Positions 22,601-46,678 of a stretch of DNA of 64,000 bases are shown here, piece by piece. Every line of letters begins with the position of its first letter. Position 1 is the first letter of the stretch. Where the stretch lies: the NCBI RefSeq assembly GCF_030445035.2, contig NC_080698.1, positions 2,425,501 through 2,489,500 on the forward strand, in the 5' to 3' direction. This stretch comes from Dasypus novemcinctus (lineage: Eukaryota; Chordata; Mammalia; Cingulata; Dasypodidae). Both the position numbers and the translations under genes were made by a program. The notes below the pieces were generated by a model, which ran no database searches, was not told the DNA's origin, and saw only the letters and a program-made list of their open reading frames with translations.

Positions 22601-25600
22601 ATTATGCTACCTTCGTAAGCATGTTGGGCGAAATTACTATCACAAGGTAATATCCTAAAATTATCCTGTAAAAGATTATTTAAGACACTTTAAATGACTT
22701 AATTATTAGAAATTGGGCAGCACTTTGTAATGCAGTTCTTAGACTACTGCCATTTTAATAAAAAGTAGAATGAAAATGACAGTTTACTTAATTACAGTAT
22801 TGTATTTATACATTTGGTTCTGTAACTTATTTTGCATATGTGATACATTTAAAATATTTCCTCTTTGTAGACATTTCTCATTGTTTTCCGGGGTTTGCAT
22901 AGTAGTCTTCCACTGTCACCCGTCACCTGCACAGTTACAGCAGCCTGCTGACTTTGTCCCCTTCCTTTGCTTTTTTTTTTTTTTTTTTTTGCCCTGTGCA
23001 GTCTTTTTTTCATACAGCTCCTGGAGTGAACTTTTAAAAGCCTAATCATAGACCTAGTGGCTTCTAGTATGTTTTTACTGATGGGATCTTCACTGCTTTC
23101 TGATCCCCGGCCTTTTAGTTGCACTGGATACTGTCTAGTATCTTTACTGCACTAAGCTCATTCCTTCCATCTCTGTCTGTCTTGAATGTTCTACCCCATT
23201 TTACTTGGCTAGCTCATCCTCATTCATTTATCTCTACTCACATCATCTTCTCAAAGAAGCCTTTCCCAATCACTCATTCCCTCCCTGTGAGTCAACTTTC
23301 TCCTTACCTCCTTTTATTTTCTTCGTAACACCTCTCTAAATTATCTTGTTTTCATTCCTTCACTCAAACAGTAGAATGTTAAACTTCATAGATGTGTGAC
23401 TTTGACTCTCTGGCTGCTGTTCACTATACTGGAAGGCCAAGAATATTTTTAAAAATGTGTTCACTGGACAAATAATTCCATTTAATGGGCAAATCATTTT
23501 TTTTAAAATATAATCTTCTTTGATAGTTATTTAGGTAACTTCCAGTTTTTTCTCTATGAATATTTTACTGTTCAGACCTCTTGGCATGCTTCTGTGTATG
23601 TTCCTTGAAGAATGCATTTCTTATTTCTTTTATAAAAATGGAATGTTTAAGTCAAAGACACTTATACTTCAAGAAGTTTCTGTCAGTTTAACAGTATCCC
23701 TTACCAGCAATGGTTATTAGCAGTCTTTTCATTCTTTGCCAATCTAAAAAGTAAAAAGTAGTTGAGTTTTGAACATCTTTTGCAATGTTTATTTCCCACA
23801 TACTATTCCCATGAAATGATGGTTCCTGCCCTTTCCTAATTTTTCTGTTATAATTTTTCTTAATGATTTGTTACAGTTCTTTGTGTATTAATGGATACTG
23901 ACTTTTAAGTATGTTTCATGTTTTGTATCTGTCATTTTTAAACTTTATGGTGGCTTATGCCTGGAATATTAGAATTTTTATGTATGTGTACATAATTAAA
24001 TTATTAGTCTTATTTTGTTTCAGAGTTCCAGTCATGCTAATTGGGTTGCTTCTTACTGTGTATTTCTATATATCACCCATATTATTGTTTATATTTGATC
24101 ATTGTGGGTTAATTTGGATGTAGTGAAATAAGGACAAAAGGAAATGTTTTTAGAATGGTAAACTAATTTTATTTATCAAATAATCTAACTTTATCCCATT
24201 TATTGCAGTATTACCATATTTATTAAATTGCCACATTATGTCTTTGTATTTTTCTGCTTCCCGTAGTCACTTATCCATTCCTCCTCCATAACATAAAACG
24301 TTAATTGCTGTTACTATTTATTTACGTTGTATTTTAATATCTGATAGAACTGCTCCCTTGCTTATAAGTTATTCCAGGATTTTGATTATCCTCACACTTT
24401 CATTCTAAGGCAACTTGAGAATAATTTTCAATCCTGAAATATCTCCTTGGTAATTCTGGGGGCGGGGGTGGGATGGGGAGAGTACATTGGGTTTATAAAA
24501 TAGTTTTGGGGAAAACTGACATTTTACAGTACAGATTTTTTTTAGTCAAGAACAAGACATATCTGTCCATTTAATCTTATATGTACCTCAGAAAAGTATG
24601 TTTTTATTGTTGCTATTATGAATATAATCTTTTTGTGATTTTATTTTTCTAACTGGTCTGTGTATTGGGTAGTAGTTTTTGTTTATAATTTTAATGGCCA
24701 CTTTTATTGAAATTTAGTTAAACTGAATTATTTTCTGTTCAGCTTTATCATGCTGATCCATTAAAATGGATGTAAATGTCTCTATAATGCTAATTGGTGT
24801 ATTTGTTGAGAGTTGGAGAAAACAGTTATGCTTTCAAGGCCTTGGTGAACTGACCATTTGTACAGAGCCTTCTGTAAAAATTATGTCACGAATTCTCACC
24901 TAGACTTTGTCAAAAGGCTGCTTAAAGTGGAATCTCAATACTCATTTATTGTGGAATTAAGTAGCAGCTAGCAAGTCTCGTTGGCTTTCATGATGGTATT
25001 ATGAGTGGTAGGAAAACACCCTTATTTTTTATAGTGGTATAATATCCTAATGTCTATAATTTACTTTAAAAGGATTTTGCAGAAGAGGAATAAATATAGT
25101 AAGGTATTATCAGTTGTTAAGTATCGGTTACAGTTATGTAGGTGTTCATTATACAATTGTGTACTTTTCTGTATATTTAAAATTTTTCATAATAAAAAGT
25201 AAGGAAAATATCTAGTGTGCTTGAGTAGTACTGTTAGGAATGCTGAAGAAAAATTACTTTTAGTAATACTTTATTGCTTGATTCTGGATGAACTTTTTCT
25301 TTGGGTAGATATTATATATAAAGGATATATATTTTTCTAAACCTTTATAGGGTTTAAATCAGAAATAGAGGAATTTTCAGGTATTCTTTACAAAATGCTG
25401 TAATTGGCAAGAGTATGTTTTCATTAAACATGAAATCCAGATGGATGTGCCCACCACTTCATTAGACTGATGGGAAGACTTGGGAGAAGTTGGCCGCTCC
25501 CACGGCATTCTCTTTGTCAAAGCACCGCTTGGCGGTGAGGAAGCTAGCAGGACATCCAGCAATTTAATGTAGTCTGTAGTTAGTGATCATTTGCGTCTTG

Positions 25601-25681
25601 GAGTATTCAGAACTTCATAATTTTTTTAACTTTTTTTTTTAAAGATACATAGATCACACAAAAGGTTACATTGAGATATAA

Positions 25682-26049
25682 GGGAAGTGGACTTGGGAAA
25701 CGGACCTGGCCCAGTGGTTAGGGCGTCCGTCTACCACGAGAGGTCCACGGTTCAAACCCCGGGCCTCCTTGACCCGTGTGGAGCTGGCCCACGTGCAGTG
25801 CTGATGCGCGCAAGGAGAGCCGTGCCACGCGGGGGTGTCCCCCGCGCAAGGAGTGCGGCCTGTAAGGAGAGCTGCCCAGCATGAAAGAAAGTGCAGCCTG
25901 CCCAGGAGTGATGCCACCCACACTTCCGGTGCCGCTGACGACAACAGAAGCGGACAAAAGAAACAAGACACAGCAAATAGACACAAAGAACAGACAACCG
26001 GGGGAGAGGGGGAATTAAATAAAATAAAAATAAATCTTTAAAAAAAAAA
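25682..26049 (+). mobile_element. Armadillo-type tRNA-derived SINE, sense
   Basis: Nearly full-length copy with head, tRNA-like promoter (CCAGTGGTTAGGGCGTCCG; B box GGTTCAAACCCC near 25749), body and tail AAATAAATCTTTAAAAAAAAAA. A second copy begins two bases after the tail. ORFs on both strands across it are SINE-derived. Confidence 0.9.
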
Positions 26050-26051
26050 GA

Positions 26052-26740
26052 GGGAAGTGGACTTGACCCAATGGATAGGGTGTCTGGCCACCACATGAGA
26101 GGTCCAAAGTTCAAACCCCAGGCCTCCTTGACCTTCATGGAGCTGGCCCATGCGCGGTGCTAATGCGCACAAGGAGTGCCGTGCCACGCAGGGGTGTCCC
26201 CCGCGTAGGGGAGCCCCACACGCAAGGAGTGCGCCCTGTAAGGAGAGCCGCCCAGCGCGAAACAAAGTGCAGCCCAAGAATGGCGCCGCACACACACAGA
26301 GGTGACACAAGATGACGCAGCAAAAAGAAACACAGGTGGGGGCATTTTCAGATTTGGAGTTGTCCTAGGTAGTGCTGTAGGGTCGGATGCTGAATGTTGT
26401 GTGTCCTGTCGTGGCCCACTGGGTGGCCTGGGGGAGAAAGTGGACTACAGTCTGGACCACTGTCCATGTGTTGCGGTGGTTCTCCAGAATGTATTTGCCA
26501 GGTGCAGAGGATGTGCCACAATGATGGAAGAGTCTGTTGATGTGGGATGGGTGGTGTGGGAGGTATATGGGGACCTCATACTTTTTGAATGTAATATTTA
26601 AAATAAAGAAGAAGAAAAAAAATGCCACACATTCTTGGTGCCGCCTATAAGGATAGAAGTGGTCACAGAAGAACACACACACAGTGAGTGGACACAGAGC
26701 AGACAACTTGGTGGGGGGGATAAAAAGTAAAAATTAAAAA
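26052..26740 (+). mobile_element. Second armadillo-type SINE, split by an L1 3' end
   Basis: The head and body run 26052-26337. The 3' part resumes at ~26623 ('cttggtgccgcctataagga', then 'gagcagacaacttggt') and ends in an A-rich tail near 26740. It is head-to-tail with the preceding SINE. The interruption at 26338-26622 is L1-derived. Confidence 0.75.
26338..26622 (+). mobile_element. Xenarthran-type L1 3' UTR fragment inside the SINE
   Basis: Sense L1 3' end: 'ttggagttgtcctaggtagt', 'ggcccactgggtggcctggg', 'tatatggggacctcatactt', then 'aatgtaatatttaaaataaa' and an A-rich tail. It is the sense counterpart of 17207-17822. The 99-codon frame at 26302-26601 belongs to this repeat. Confidence 0.7.
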
Positions 26741-27000
26741 AAGATGTAAGAGGTTCCCACACACATCCCCACTCCTCCTACATCAACAACCTCTTTCGTC
26801 ATTGTGGTACATTCATTGCATTTGGTGAACACATTTTGGAGCACTGCTGCACAAAATGGATTATAGTTTATACTGTAGTTTACACTCTCTCCAGTCCATT
26901 CAGTTGGTTATGGCTGGATATATAAATGTCCTGTATCTGTCCCTGCAGTTTCATTGAGGACAACTCCCAAGTCCTGAAAATGCCCCATCATACCTCAGAA
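26741..27000 (-). mobile_element. L1 3' UTR fragment, antisense
   Basis: Antisense text 'tacattcattgcatttggtg', 'cagtccattcagttggttat' and 'gaggacaactcccaagtcct' parallels the xenarthran L1 3' UTR at 17207-17822, but more diverged. Confidence 0.6.
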
Positions 27001-27019
27001 ATTCATAATTTTTAAGCAC

Positions 27020-27490
27020 ATTTCCCCTCCCCTCCCTTTATGTTGCTTGGTTTGCAGTGGGCTTTCCTACATTTTCTTTGCTTATTTTTTCCCCTCCTCC
27101 CCATCCTGCTGTTTTGCTGTGTCCATTCGCTGTGTGATCTTTTGTATCTGTTTTTCTTTTTGCCTTCTCATTTTTCACTTCTAGGATTCACCAGGATTCA
27201 ACCCTGGGGACCTCTGATGTGGAGAGAGCGCTTCCCTGTCACTTGAGCCACCTCAGTTCCTGATTTCTGTTACACCTCGCCTTGACTCTCCCCATGTTTC
27301 TCTCTCGTGTCATCATCTTGATGTGTGACTCACTTGCTCGGGCACTCGGCACGGCACACAGGCACTCGTGCAGGCGCTTGGCTCACTGCCTGGGCATGCT
27401 TTTTTTTCCCCACCAGGAGGCCCCAGGGATAGAACCCTGGTCCTTCCATCTGGTAGGCGGAAGCCCAATCACCTGAGCCACAGCCACTTC
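27020..27490 (-). mobile_element. tRNA-derived SINE pair, antisense
   Basis: Two antisense tRNA-like heads end in GAGCCACCTCAGTTCC (~27262) and GAGCCACAGCCACTTC (~27489). Each has an antisense B box (GATTCAACCCTGG; ATAGAACCCTGG). This subfamily differs from the ~400-bp type and resembles the cluster at 61.7-62.4 kb. Confidence 0.6.
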
Positions 27491-28374
27491 TTGTAATTCT
27501 TTTTGAAATATCTATTAATAAGAGCTTTGATCTCTCTCATTTCCTTGTCTCTTTGTTTCTCCTTTATGGTTTAAGAGATTTTAAGGTTCTTATTCTTCTG
27601 GAGTCAGTTTCTCTCTCTTTTTTTTTTTTTCCTTGAACTTTTTCCTTTCATGCTGTAAGCATTCCTGAAATGTTTGGTAAACCTTGGTTGGTGGGGAACT
27701 CTGGGATTGGGTCCTTAGTGATTGGCTGGATACAGCTAATATTTTTATAATAAAATTTAAATTTGAGAAAGCTTACTTAATAAAGATGCTTTTATTTGTT
27801 TTGCAAACTTTGATTTGCAAAATTATTTTATTTAGCAAGGGTCTAAAAACTCACTTGCAACTTAGACACCCAAATCACAGGCTTTGTGGAAGTATTTGGG
27901 GTGGCATTATATGTGTCAATAAAGAAAAAAGCTGATTCGTTTAATGAAAATTTGGTGTTTAAGTCCCAATGGTGCATATGAATTTTCTGTGAGAGGTTAA
28001 AAAGGTGAGAGTTTTGGAAACTCAAGGAGCAGCTGATTTTAAATAGTTCCTCTCCCCACCCAATACCCCCTGCCCCTGGCTTTCATCATTACAGGTAATT
28101 ATACTTTTGATGTTCTGTGTATCTGACTTTATAATTCTCTTAAAAAGAGGTGTTTGTTAAAGAGGAATTTTCACTTAAAAATTCAGCAGTGGTGGAGCTG
28201 TGGTTGAGGTGTCTGGAGGAGACTTGAAGTCTATTTCACTATATCATGGTAAAGGAGCATTTTGGACTTGTGTTTCTGGATAATCTGATATTTAGCAGGC
28301 CATCCCTAGTGATTTATGAATGTTAAAATCAAACTTAAGTTTATGTACTTATGGCTTTTGATTTACTTTTTTAG

Positions 28375-28422
28375 GATATCTGAAGTATACTGTACAAAGG
28401 TTTTGAAAATCCTGTGTGGACA

Positions 28423-28435
<13 letters not shown>
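28375..28435 (+). CDS. CTNNB1: CTNNB1 exon 2 (start codon)
   Basis: Bounded by TTTTTTAG|GATATC and CAAG|GTTTGT. The exon has 48 nt of 5' UTR then ATG at 28423-28425 and codons for Met-Ala-Thr-Gln plus one base of Ala5. The start has A at -3 and G at +4, a good Kozak context, with no upstream ATG in this exon. It aligns with the human exon that carries the initiator, 61 bp long. Confidence 0.95.
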
Positions 28436-40835
<12,400 letters not shown>

Positions 40836-41137
40836 GTAAGAAGTTTAAACAGCCAGCTTGGGTAAAATACTTTCACTCTGCCTACAGAACTTCAGGAAGA
40901 CTTGGTTGGTGGGGTGGGAGTGGTTTAGGCCTCTCTAAATCTGCCACAAAAACAAATACATACTTCGACAGGAGATGTCTTGGAACATTTGAATGTTCTC
41001 AGATTTCTGGTTGTTACATGGTCATGTGTGGAAGCTATTAACTTTAATGTTTTTGCCACAGCTTTTGCAACTTAATACTCAAATGAGAAACATTTACTGT
41101 TTTAAACATTAATAGCAGCCTTTCTCTCTTTATACAG
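40836..41137 (+). other. CTNNB1: CTNNB1 3' UTR intron (intron 15)
   Basis: GTAAGA at the left and TTTATACAG at the right, 302 bp, entirely downstream of the stop. The human gene has the same 3' UTR intron with alternatively spliced forms. Retention would lengthen the 3' UTR without changing the protein. Confidence 0.85.
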
Positions 41138-41605
41138 CTGTATTGTCTGAACTTGCATTGTGATTGGCCTGTAGCATGGCTGAGGGGGCTCGGGGGTGGG
41201 CTGGTATCTCAGAAAGTGCCTGACACACTGACCAAGCTGAGTTTCCTATGGGAACAACTGAAGTAAACTTTTTGTTCTGGTCCTTTTTGGTCGAGGAGTA
41301 ACAATACAAATGGATTTTGGGAGTGACTCAAGGAGTGAAGAATGCACAAGAATGGATCACAAGATGGAATTTATCAAATCCTAGCCTTGCTTGTTAAAAG
41401 ATTTTTTTTTTTTAATATCTGTAATGGTACTGACTTTGCTTGCTTTTAAGTAGCTTTTTTTATTTTTATTTTTTTGCAGTAACTGTTAGTTTTTAAGTCT
41501 CTTGTAGTGTTAAGTTATAGTGAATACTGCTTCAGCAATTTCTAATTTTTAAGATTTGAGTAATGGTATAGAACACTAATTCATAATCACTCTAATTGTA
41601 ATCTG

Positions 41606-41611
41606 AATAAA
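41606..41611 (+). promoter_or_regulatory. CTNNB1: Proximal poly(A) signal AATAAA of CTNNB1
   Basis: Canonical hexamer within the 3' UTR, about 300 nt before the distal end, followed by a T-rich stretch. It could give a shorter isoform. Confidence 0.65.
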
Positions 41612-41879
41612 GTGTAACATTGTGTAGCCTTTTTGTATAAAATAGACAAATAGAAATGGTCCAATTAGTTTCCTTTTTAATATGCTTAAAATAAGCAGGT
41701 GGATCTATTTCATGTTTTTGATCAAAAACTTTATTTGGGATATGTATGGGTAGGGGTCAGTAAGGTGTTATTTCAAACCTTGTTTTGGACAGTTTACCAG
41801 TTGCCTTTTATCCCAAAGTTGTTGTAACCTGCTGTGATACAATGCTTAAGAGAAACTGCGGTTATAAAAATGGTTCAGA

Positions 41880-41885
41880 ATTAAA
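41880..41885 (+). promoter_or_regulatory. CTNNB1: Distal poly(A) signal ATTAAA of CTNNB1
   Basis: ATTAAA about 20 nt before the expected cleavage point near 41904, followed by a GT-rich element (TTGTTGTTACATGGTTTGTG). This matches the end of the human transcript. Confidence 0.75.
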
Positions 41886-42166
41886 CTTTTAATTCATTTG
41901 ATTGTGTCACCTTTTTTCCTTGTTGTTACATGGTTTGTGTGAATGATGCGTTTATTCAAATCGTCTTCATCCTGGGGAAAGATAGTGAAATACAGGCATG
42001 CGTACCTTGGGATACTGTGTGTTGGGTTTGTTCCAGATAACTGCAGTAAAGCAAGTCAGATTTCTTCCAGTGCATTTAAGTTATGTTTATGCTGTGGTTG
42101 AAGCGGGCAGTAGCATTATGTCTGTGGGTGCACACACCATAGTTACACTTTGTTGCACTACATTTT

Positions 42167-42566
42167 TTTTTAAGGATTATTTATTTTTATTTATTTCTCT
42201 CCCCCTCTCCAGTTGTCTGCTGTCTGTGTCCATTCACTGTGTGTTCTTCTGTGACCAGTTCTATCCTTATCAGTAGCACTGGGAATCTGAGTCTCTTTTT
42301 TGCGTCATTTTGCTATGTCAGCTCTCGGTGTGTGCAGCGCCACTCCTGGGCAGGCTGCACTTTCTTTGGTGCTGGGCAGCTCTCGTTACGGCATGGGGCT
42401 CCCCTATGCGGGGGACACCCCCTGCGTGGCAGGGCACTCCTTGCGCGCATCAGCACTGCGCATGGGCCAGCTCCACACGGGTCAGGGAGGCCTGGGGTTT
42501 GAACCTTGAACCTCCCCTGTGGTAGGCGGACGCCCTAACCACTGGGCCAAGTCCGCTTCCCAGTAC
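42167..42566 (-). mobile_element. Armadillo-type SINE nested in Tigger1
   Basis: Antisense copy from the T-rich/AAGGATTATTTATT tail to the head GGGCCAAGTCCGCTTCCC. Flanked by an 11-bp duplication CACTACATTTT / CACTGCATTTT (42156-42166 and 42567-42577, one mismatch). The Tigger1 sequence rejoins across it. Confidence 0.88.
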
Positions 42567-42579
42567 CACTGCATTTTAA

Positions 42580-43790
42580 GTGATCATCTGAATGAACCTC
42601 CAGCGAGTCAGTGTCTCTTCTGGAGCAGGCAGGTCTCTGTGGTGGCTGCTGAAGTCTGGGCTGGTGGTGGCCGATACTTAAAATAAGACAACATGCAGAA
42701 AGGTTCTCCATAGTAGTACTTTTCAAAACTGGAGCCAGCCCTGCCACTGCCTTCTCCGCTAAAGTGATGAAATAAAAGACTTACATTATGCCAACAGTGT
42801 TCATAGCATCTTCACCAGGTGTAGGTGCCATCACAAGGATCCGCTTTCATTGTGCATCCTTGAGTTGTAAGTAACTTCTTCCTTCCAAACGCGTGTTATT
42901 TTGACCTTCTCCTGTGAATCAGATGTTCATAATGGTACCTAAAATAATGAATCTTTTCCAGAAAGTTTTCCATTTACTTTGCCTAGAATCCATCAGAGGA
43001 ATTGCTACCTAGAGGTGCTGTAGCCTTACAAAATGTATTTCTTAAATAAGACAAAGTCAAAACTACTCCTTGATCCATGGGCTGCAAAATGGACATTGTC
43101 TCAGGCATGAAAACGCCCGACTCCGACGTCCCTCTCCACTGGCGCTCTTGGGTGCCCCGGTGCGTTGTCAGTGAGCAGCCGTATTTTGAAAGGCATCTTT
43201 TTTTCTGAGCAGTAAGTCTCAACACTGGGCTTAAAATATCCAGTAAACCGTGTTGTAAGCAGATGTGCTGTCATCCCAGCTTTGTTATTTCTTTCCTGGA
43301 GCACAGAGAGAGGATTTAGCATAATTCTTAAGGGCCCTCGATTCTCAGAATGGTAAATAAACATTGGTGTCAACTTAGTCACTAGGTGCCTAACTAGAGA
43401 TTCGGCCTGTTCTTGAAGCCAGACACTCGGCTTCTCGCTAGCTGTGAAAGTCCGAGCTAGCATCTTCCAGTCGAGGCTGTTTCGTCCACACTGAAAATCT
43501 ATCTAGTGCAACCACTAGCTACGTCTCCTGGATAACTTGCTGCAGCTTCTACATGAGCATTTGCTGCTTCACCTTGCACTTTCATGTTACGGAGGTGGCT
43601 TTCCTTAAATCTCATGAACTGCTCTGCCAGCTCCGCCTGCTGCTTCCTCACCTCTCAGACTTCATAGACCTGGAGCGCGCCTTGCTCTGGATTAGGCTTT
43701 GGCTGAAGGAAATGTGGCTGGTTTGAGCTTCCAAATGGCGCACTCAACCTCCACATCAGCAATAAGGCTGTTAGGCTTTGTCTATCATTT
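42580..43790 (-). pseudogene. Decayed Tigger1 transposase (DDE_1 family)
   Basis: Fragments in different frames of the - strand show transposase motifs: a DDE-domain segment LLTDNAPGHPRA (within 43101-43463) and ILQPMDQGVV with YLRNTFCKA (within 42983-43225). Frameshifts and stops separate them, so no functional enzyme is encoded. In intact relatives this DDE domain cuts and joins TA-flanked transposon ends. Confidence 0.85.
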
Positions 43791-43815
43791 ATTTGCATGT
43801 TCATTGGGGCAGTAC

Positions 43816-43963
43816 TGTTTTAAAATCAATTTTATTGATACGTATTAATAAAGCACATAGTTTATCCAAAGTGTACAGTCAGTGGCATTTGGTATAATCA
43901 CATTGTTGTATGTTCATCAGTTCAATCATTAAAGCATTTTCATTATTTCAGTAATAAAATTCC
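43816..43963 (-). mobile_element. L1 3'-end fragment nested in Tigger1
   Basis: Antisense text 'tcaattttattgatacgtat', 'cacatagtttatccaaagtg' and 'cattgttgtatgttcatcag' interrupts the Tigger1 gene. Tigger1-like sequence (CATTGGGGCAGTAC and CATGGGGTAACAC) at each side looks like a decayed target duplication. Confidence 0.6.
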
Positions 43964-44398
43964 TCATGGGGTAACACTTTTAATTTCCTTCAAGAACTTT
44001 CCTTTGCATTCACAGCTTGGGTAACACAGGCAAGGCCTGTCTTGGCGTTTGACCTGCCCTCCTCACTGAGCTTACTCATCTCTACCTTGTGATTTACAGT
44101 GAGAGGCGTGAGCCGCCGCCTCACACAGGAACACGAGCGGCCCTTGCAGGACTCCAGGGGGAAGGCGGGGGAGGGAACAGCCACGCCTCACATGGGCGCA
44201 GCTCACGGTGCTCCACGACCGTCACAAGGGTGACAGTCACCATGGCAGAAAGAATGATAGTTTTAAATATTGTGAGAATCACCAAAGTGTGACACCAAGA
44301 CGTGAAATAAGCACGTGCTGCTGAGGGACTGCCTCGGCGCAGGAGCACCGCGCGGTTGCCACATACCTGTGAAGCCAAGAAAACAAGCTATGCCTGTA

Positions 44399-46668
44399 AC
44401 TTAAGTTGTAATGATAGAGCGTTCTTTCTAGGTGATACTGTTTGCCACATTTCTTTAGCACTTGGCTCTCAGTTAAATTGTGCTGGGAGGAAAAAAAGCG
44501 TTTTGGCTTTGACCATTCTGGGCAAATGAGAGGAGAGGTTCTGCCGTTCTCCGGCCTTAGAGCGTGTGGCCAAGGCTCCCTCAGCCTCGCCTCCTGCTGT
44601 ACAGTCATTTTTATAACCAGCTGAAAGGAACATTAGAGTAAAACAATTCCAGAGAGGCGTCTGGCCTGTACCCCTTCAGGTGGTTTCCAGCCATTAAAAT
44701 AATGACGACTTCACCTGGACTTGGACTTGCAGCGCCTTCACAGGTGCAGCTCATTTCGACAGGGGAGTTCCTTCAACGCCGCTTTGAACTGGTAAGTAGG
44801 TTCAGGTTTATTTCGGCAAAGTCTGATGCCAGAGTGAGCCGCCTCGCGTGTTGCCTGCCCGGTGATCCTGCGGCCTAGCGGTAGGGCTGACAGCTTAGTG
44901 CACCCTCAGGGAAAAGCCAACAGATTTGTTAAGACTTGTGTTTGTGTTTAGGGAGAGCTTTTTCTTATTGACTGTTTCCATTAAGATAACAACAACTGGA
45001 TAAATATGCCTTCTCTTCCTTTTTGTTGAAAATCAGCTGCATCTGGGGAGGGCCTTTTTTGTAAAGGCTTTTTTTAAAATTTTTTTATTTCTTTGCTGTG
45101 GTCTAAAATGCAGTGAGGATTAGAGAAGAAACAGCTGTGCACCTTATGAGGTGGTTAGGTCTCAGGTGCTGCCTCCAGTGCATGACAGACAAGCAGCCTG
45201 CACTGCAGGAAGCCAGCACCATCAGGAGATTAACTCAGTAACTTAGTTTAGTTTTTAACACACAGCCAGGGCAGGGCACTTCACTCAGGTAAGGCACTCT
45301 TTAAAACCAGGAATCACATTCAAAGCTTTGCCTAAAGTCACTATTTTTGACATTGTATTTTAAAACCTAACGAACATAAAATGATGTAGCAAGGTGACTC
45401 TGAAATGCACTTAGACGTATAAAAGGCCAAGAGTAGCCAAGGCACTTGGGAATAATGAGAAGGCGTGCTCCACCGACGCTACCACCTGACTGAGCTCCTG
45501 CGCCCGAGAGGGCGCACCGTGCAGGGGACGAGGGACCTACAACGGAGAAGTCGCCGAGGGGAGGTCGGAGCAGGTTCCCCTGGGCTGGGCTCTGGTCTGT
45601 GTCAAAACCCGCTCAGGCTTGTATCTTCCGTGTCCCTGAAGGCCCCAGAGGATGAGGAAGGGTAGCTGGGCCGTTTCTCCAGGGAAGCCCATGGGGCGGC
45701 AGGAGTGGTTAAAGGATGCGGCGCGATGCAGCCTGGGGTGGTGGGTGGGTGGTGGGGGCGCCGCGCTGAGAGGCGACTTGAGGCACTGAGGGAGTTGGTG
45801 ATAAAGGCGACTTAGCAGGTACTGCCTCCCACCCGGACCAGGACTTTTCCGCCCTCTCCCTCCTCTCCCTCCTCTCCCAGATACAACTGGAAGGTTTCAC
45901 AAAACAGTGCCAGGGCGGGGGCTTGGGATATTCTCCATTCTGCTCCATTACCTAAAAGTCGAAAAAAACCCACCCAATCGAATGGGCATGCCACTAAAAG
46001 CACAGTGCTGCCCCGAGGGCTGGCAGCTAGATTAATGGGCCAGGTCCAGCCTGTTGCCTTTTTTCCTTTTTTTCCTAAAGAAGTGAAGCTGTTGGAACCA
46101 GCCCTGCGCGCTCACTGGTGGACTGCCGGGGTTGCCTCCAGTGGGGTGTGAGTCCTGTGACAGACGGGATGGCCCAGAGAGCCTCGCGCCACTCAGTCCC
46201 TTACGGCCGCTTTGCCAGCCCCTGCTTTACACTAATGCCTGCAGTGAACTTTCAGCTCCAACAAAGCCAAGTGTCGCCCTCCCGTGGACTTAGACTGTCA
46301 GGTTTTCAGAAAGGCCCTGGACCCTTAGTGAAAAACGTCCCCATGGCCTGCAGGAACCGCCAGTGCTGCCAACAAGCTCTGACCTTCACTCCATCCTCCA
46401 GAGAGGCCAGGAGTGGGGCTGCCCGAGCCGCGCTGCGGGGGGAGGGAGGCGGCGGCTGCGCCGACCCTCTGGGCCAGGGCGGGAGGTGGCTTGCCCTGAG
46501 TCTTAGGGGTAGTAGACTAAATATGTCGCCAATTTTTAATTTGGCAATGTTTCTCACATTTTACTCATTGGGAAAAAAAACAGTAGCACGTGCTGGGGAA
46601 AACATTGCTGAACCTTTTTAAACTCACCATAGTCACTTCCCCCAATGTTTGTCACCCTTGAGTCAGAG
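44399..46668. other. Intergenic stretch between CTNNB1 and ULK4, nothing recognised
   Basis: Moderately GC-rich unique-looking DNA. Frames of 60-167 codons (for example 46118-46621) have no recognisable product or splice context. A homopyrimidine tract lies near 45848-45880. No transcription unit could be supported. Confidence 0.35.
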
Positions 46669-46678
46669 CCTCACCTGT

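Larger units (their letters stand above)
8670..28374 (+). other. CTNNB1: CTNNB1 intron 1
   Basis: A ~19.7 kb intron between the noncoding first exon and exon 2. Beyond the CpG island it is AT-rich. It contains a 30-bp tandem dimer (10214), tRNA-derived SINEs, a composite of nested L1/Tigger/SINE insertions (14.3-17.8 kb), an ERV-like LTR (18.3 kb), a hAT MITE (21.3 kb), a MIR (22.4 kb) and a cluster of lineage-specific SINE/L1 fragments (25.7-27.5 kb). The stretches 9216-10213, 10274-12844, 13049-14324, 20651-21261, 22601-25681 and 27491-28374 hold nothing else I can name apart from homopolymer tracts. Confidence 0.7.
41138..41904 (+). other. CTNNB1: CTNNB1 exon 16 (3' UTR)
   Basis: Begins CTGTATTGTCTGAACTTGC and follows the human 3' UTR closely to TTTAATTCATTTGATTG, where the human mRNA ends as I remember it. 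U-rich tracts (41400-41415, 41455-41478) are candidate binding sites for RNA-stability proteins. Confidence 0.9.
41993..44396 (-). mobile_element. Tigger1-type DNA transposon fossil, near full length
   Basis: Terminal repeats CAGGCATGCGTACCTTGG (left) and GCTATGCCTG (right) are flanked by TA duplications at 41991-41992 and 44397-44398. The interior reads antisense through a pogo-type (CENP-B/DDE_1) transposase gene with many stops and indels. A SINE (42167-42566) and an L1 fragment (about 43816-43963) have inserted later. It starts 88 bp beyond the CTNNB1 poly(A) site. Confidence 0.88.

Noticed and set aside
23110-23350. L2-like remnant ('catcatcttctcaaagaagc' then 'ctttcccaatcactcattcc')
   Set aside because: Resembles antisense L2 text but is too short and diverged to assign by eye, so not listed as a feature.
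43101-43463. Domesticated transposase gene from the Tigger1 element
   Set aside because: DDE motifs are visible but broken into frames with stops and interrupted by a SINE and an L1 fragment. No intact coding sequence.
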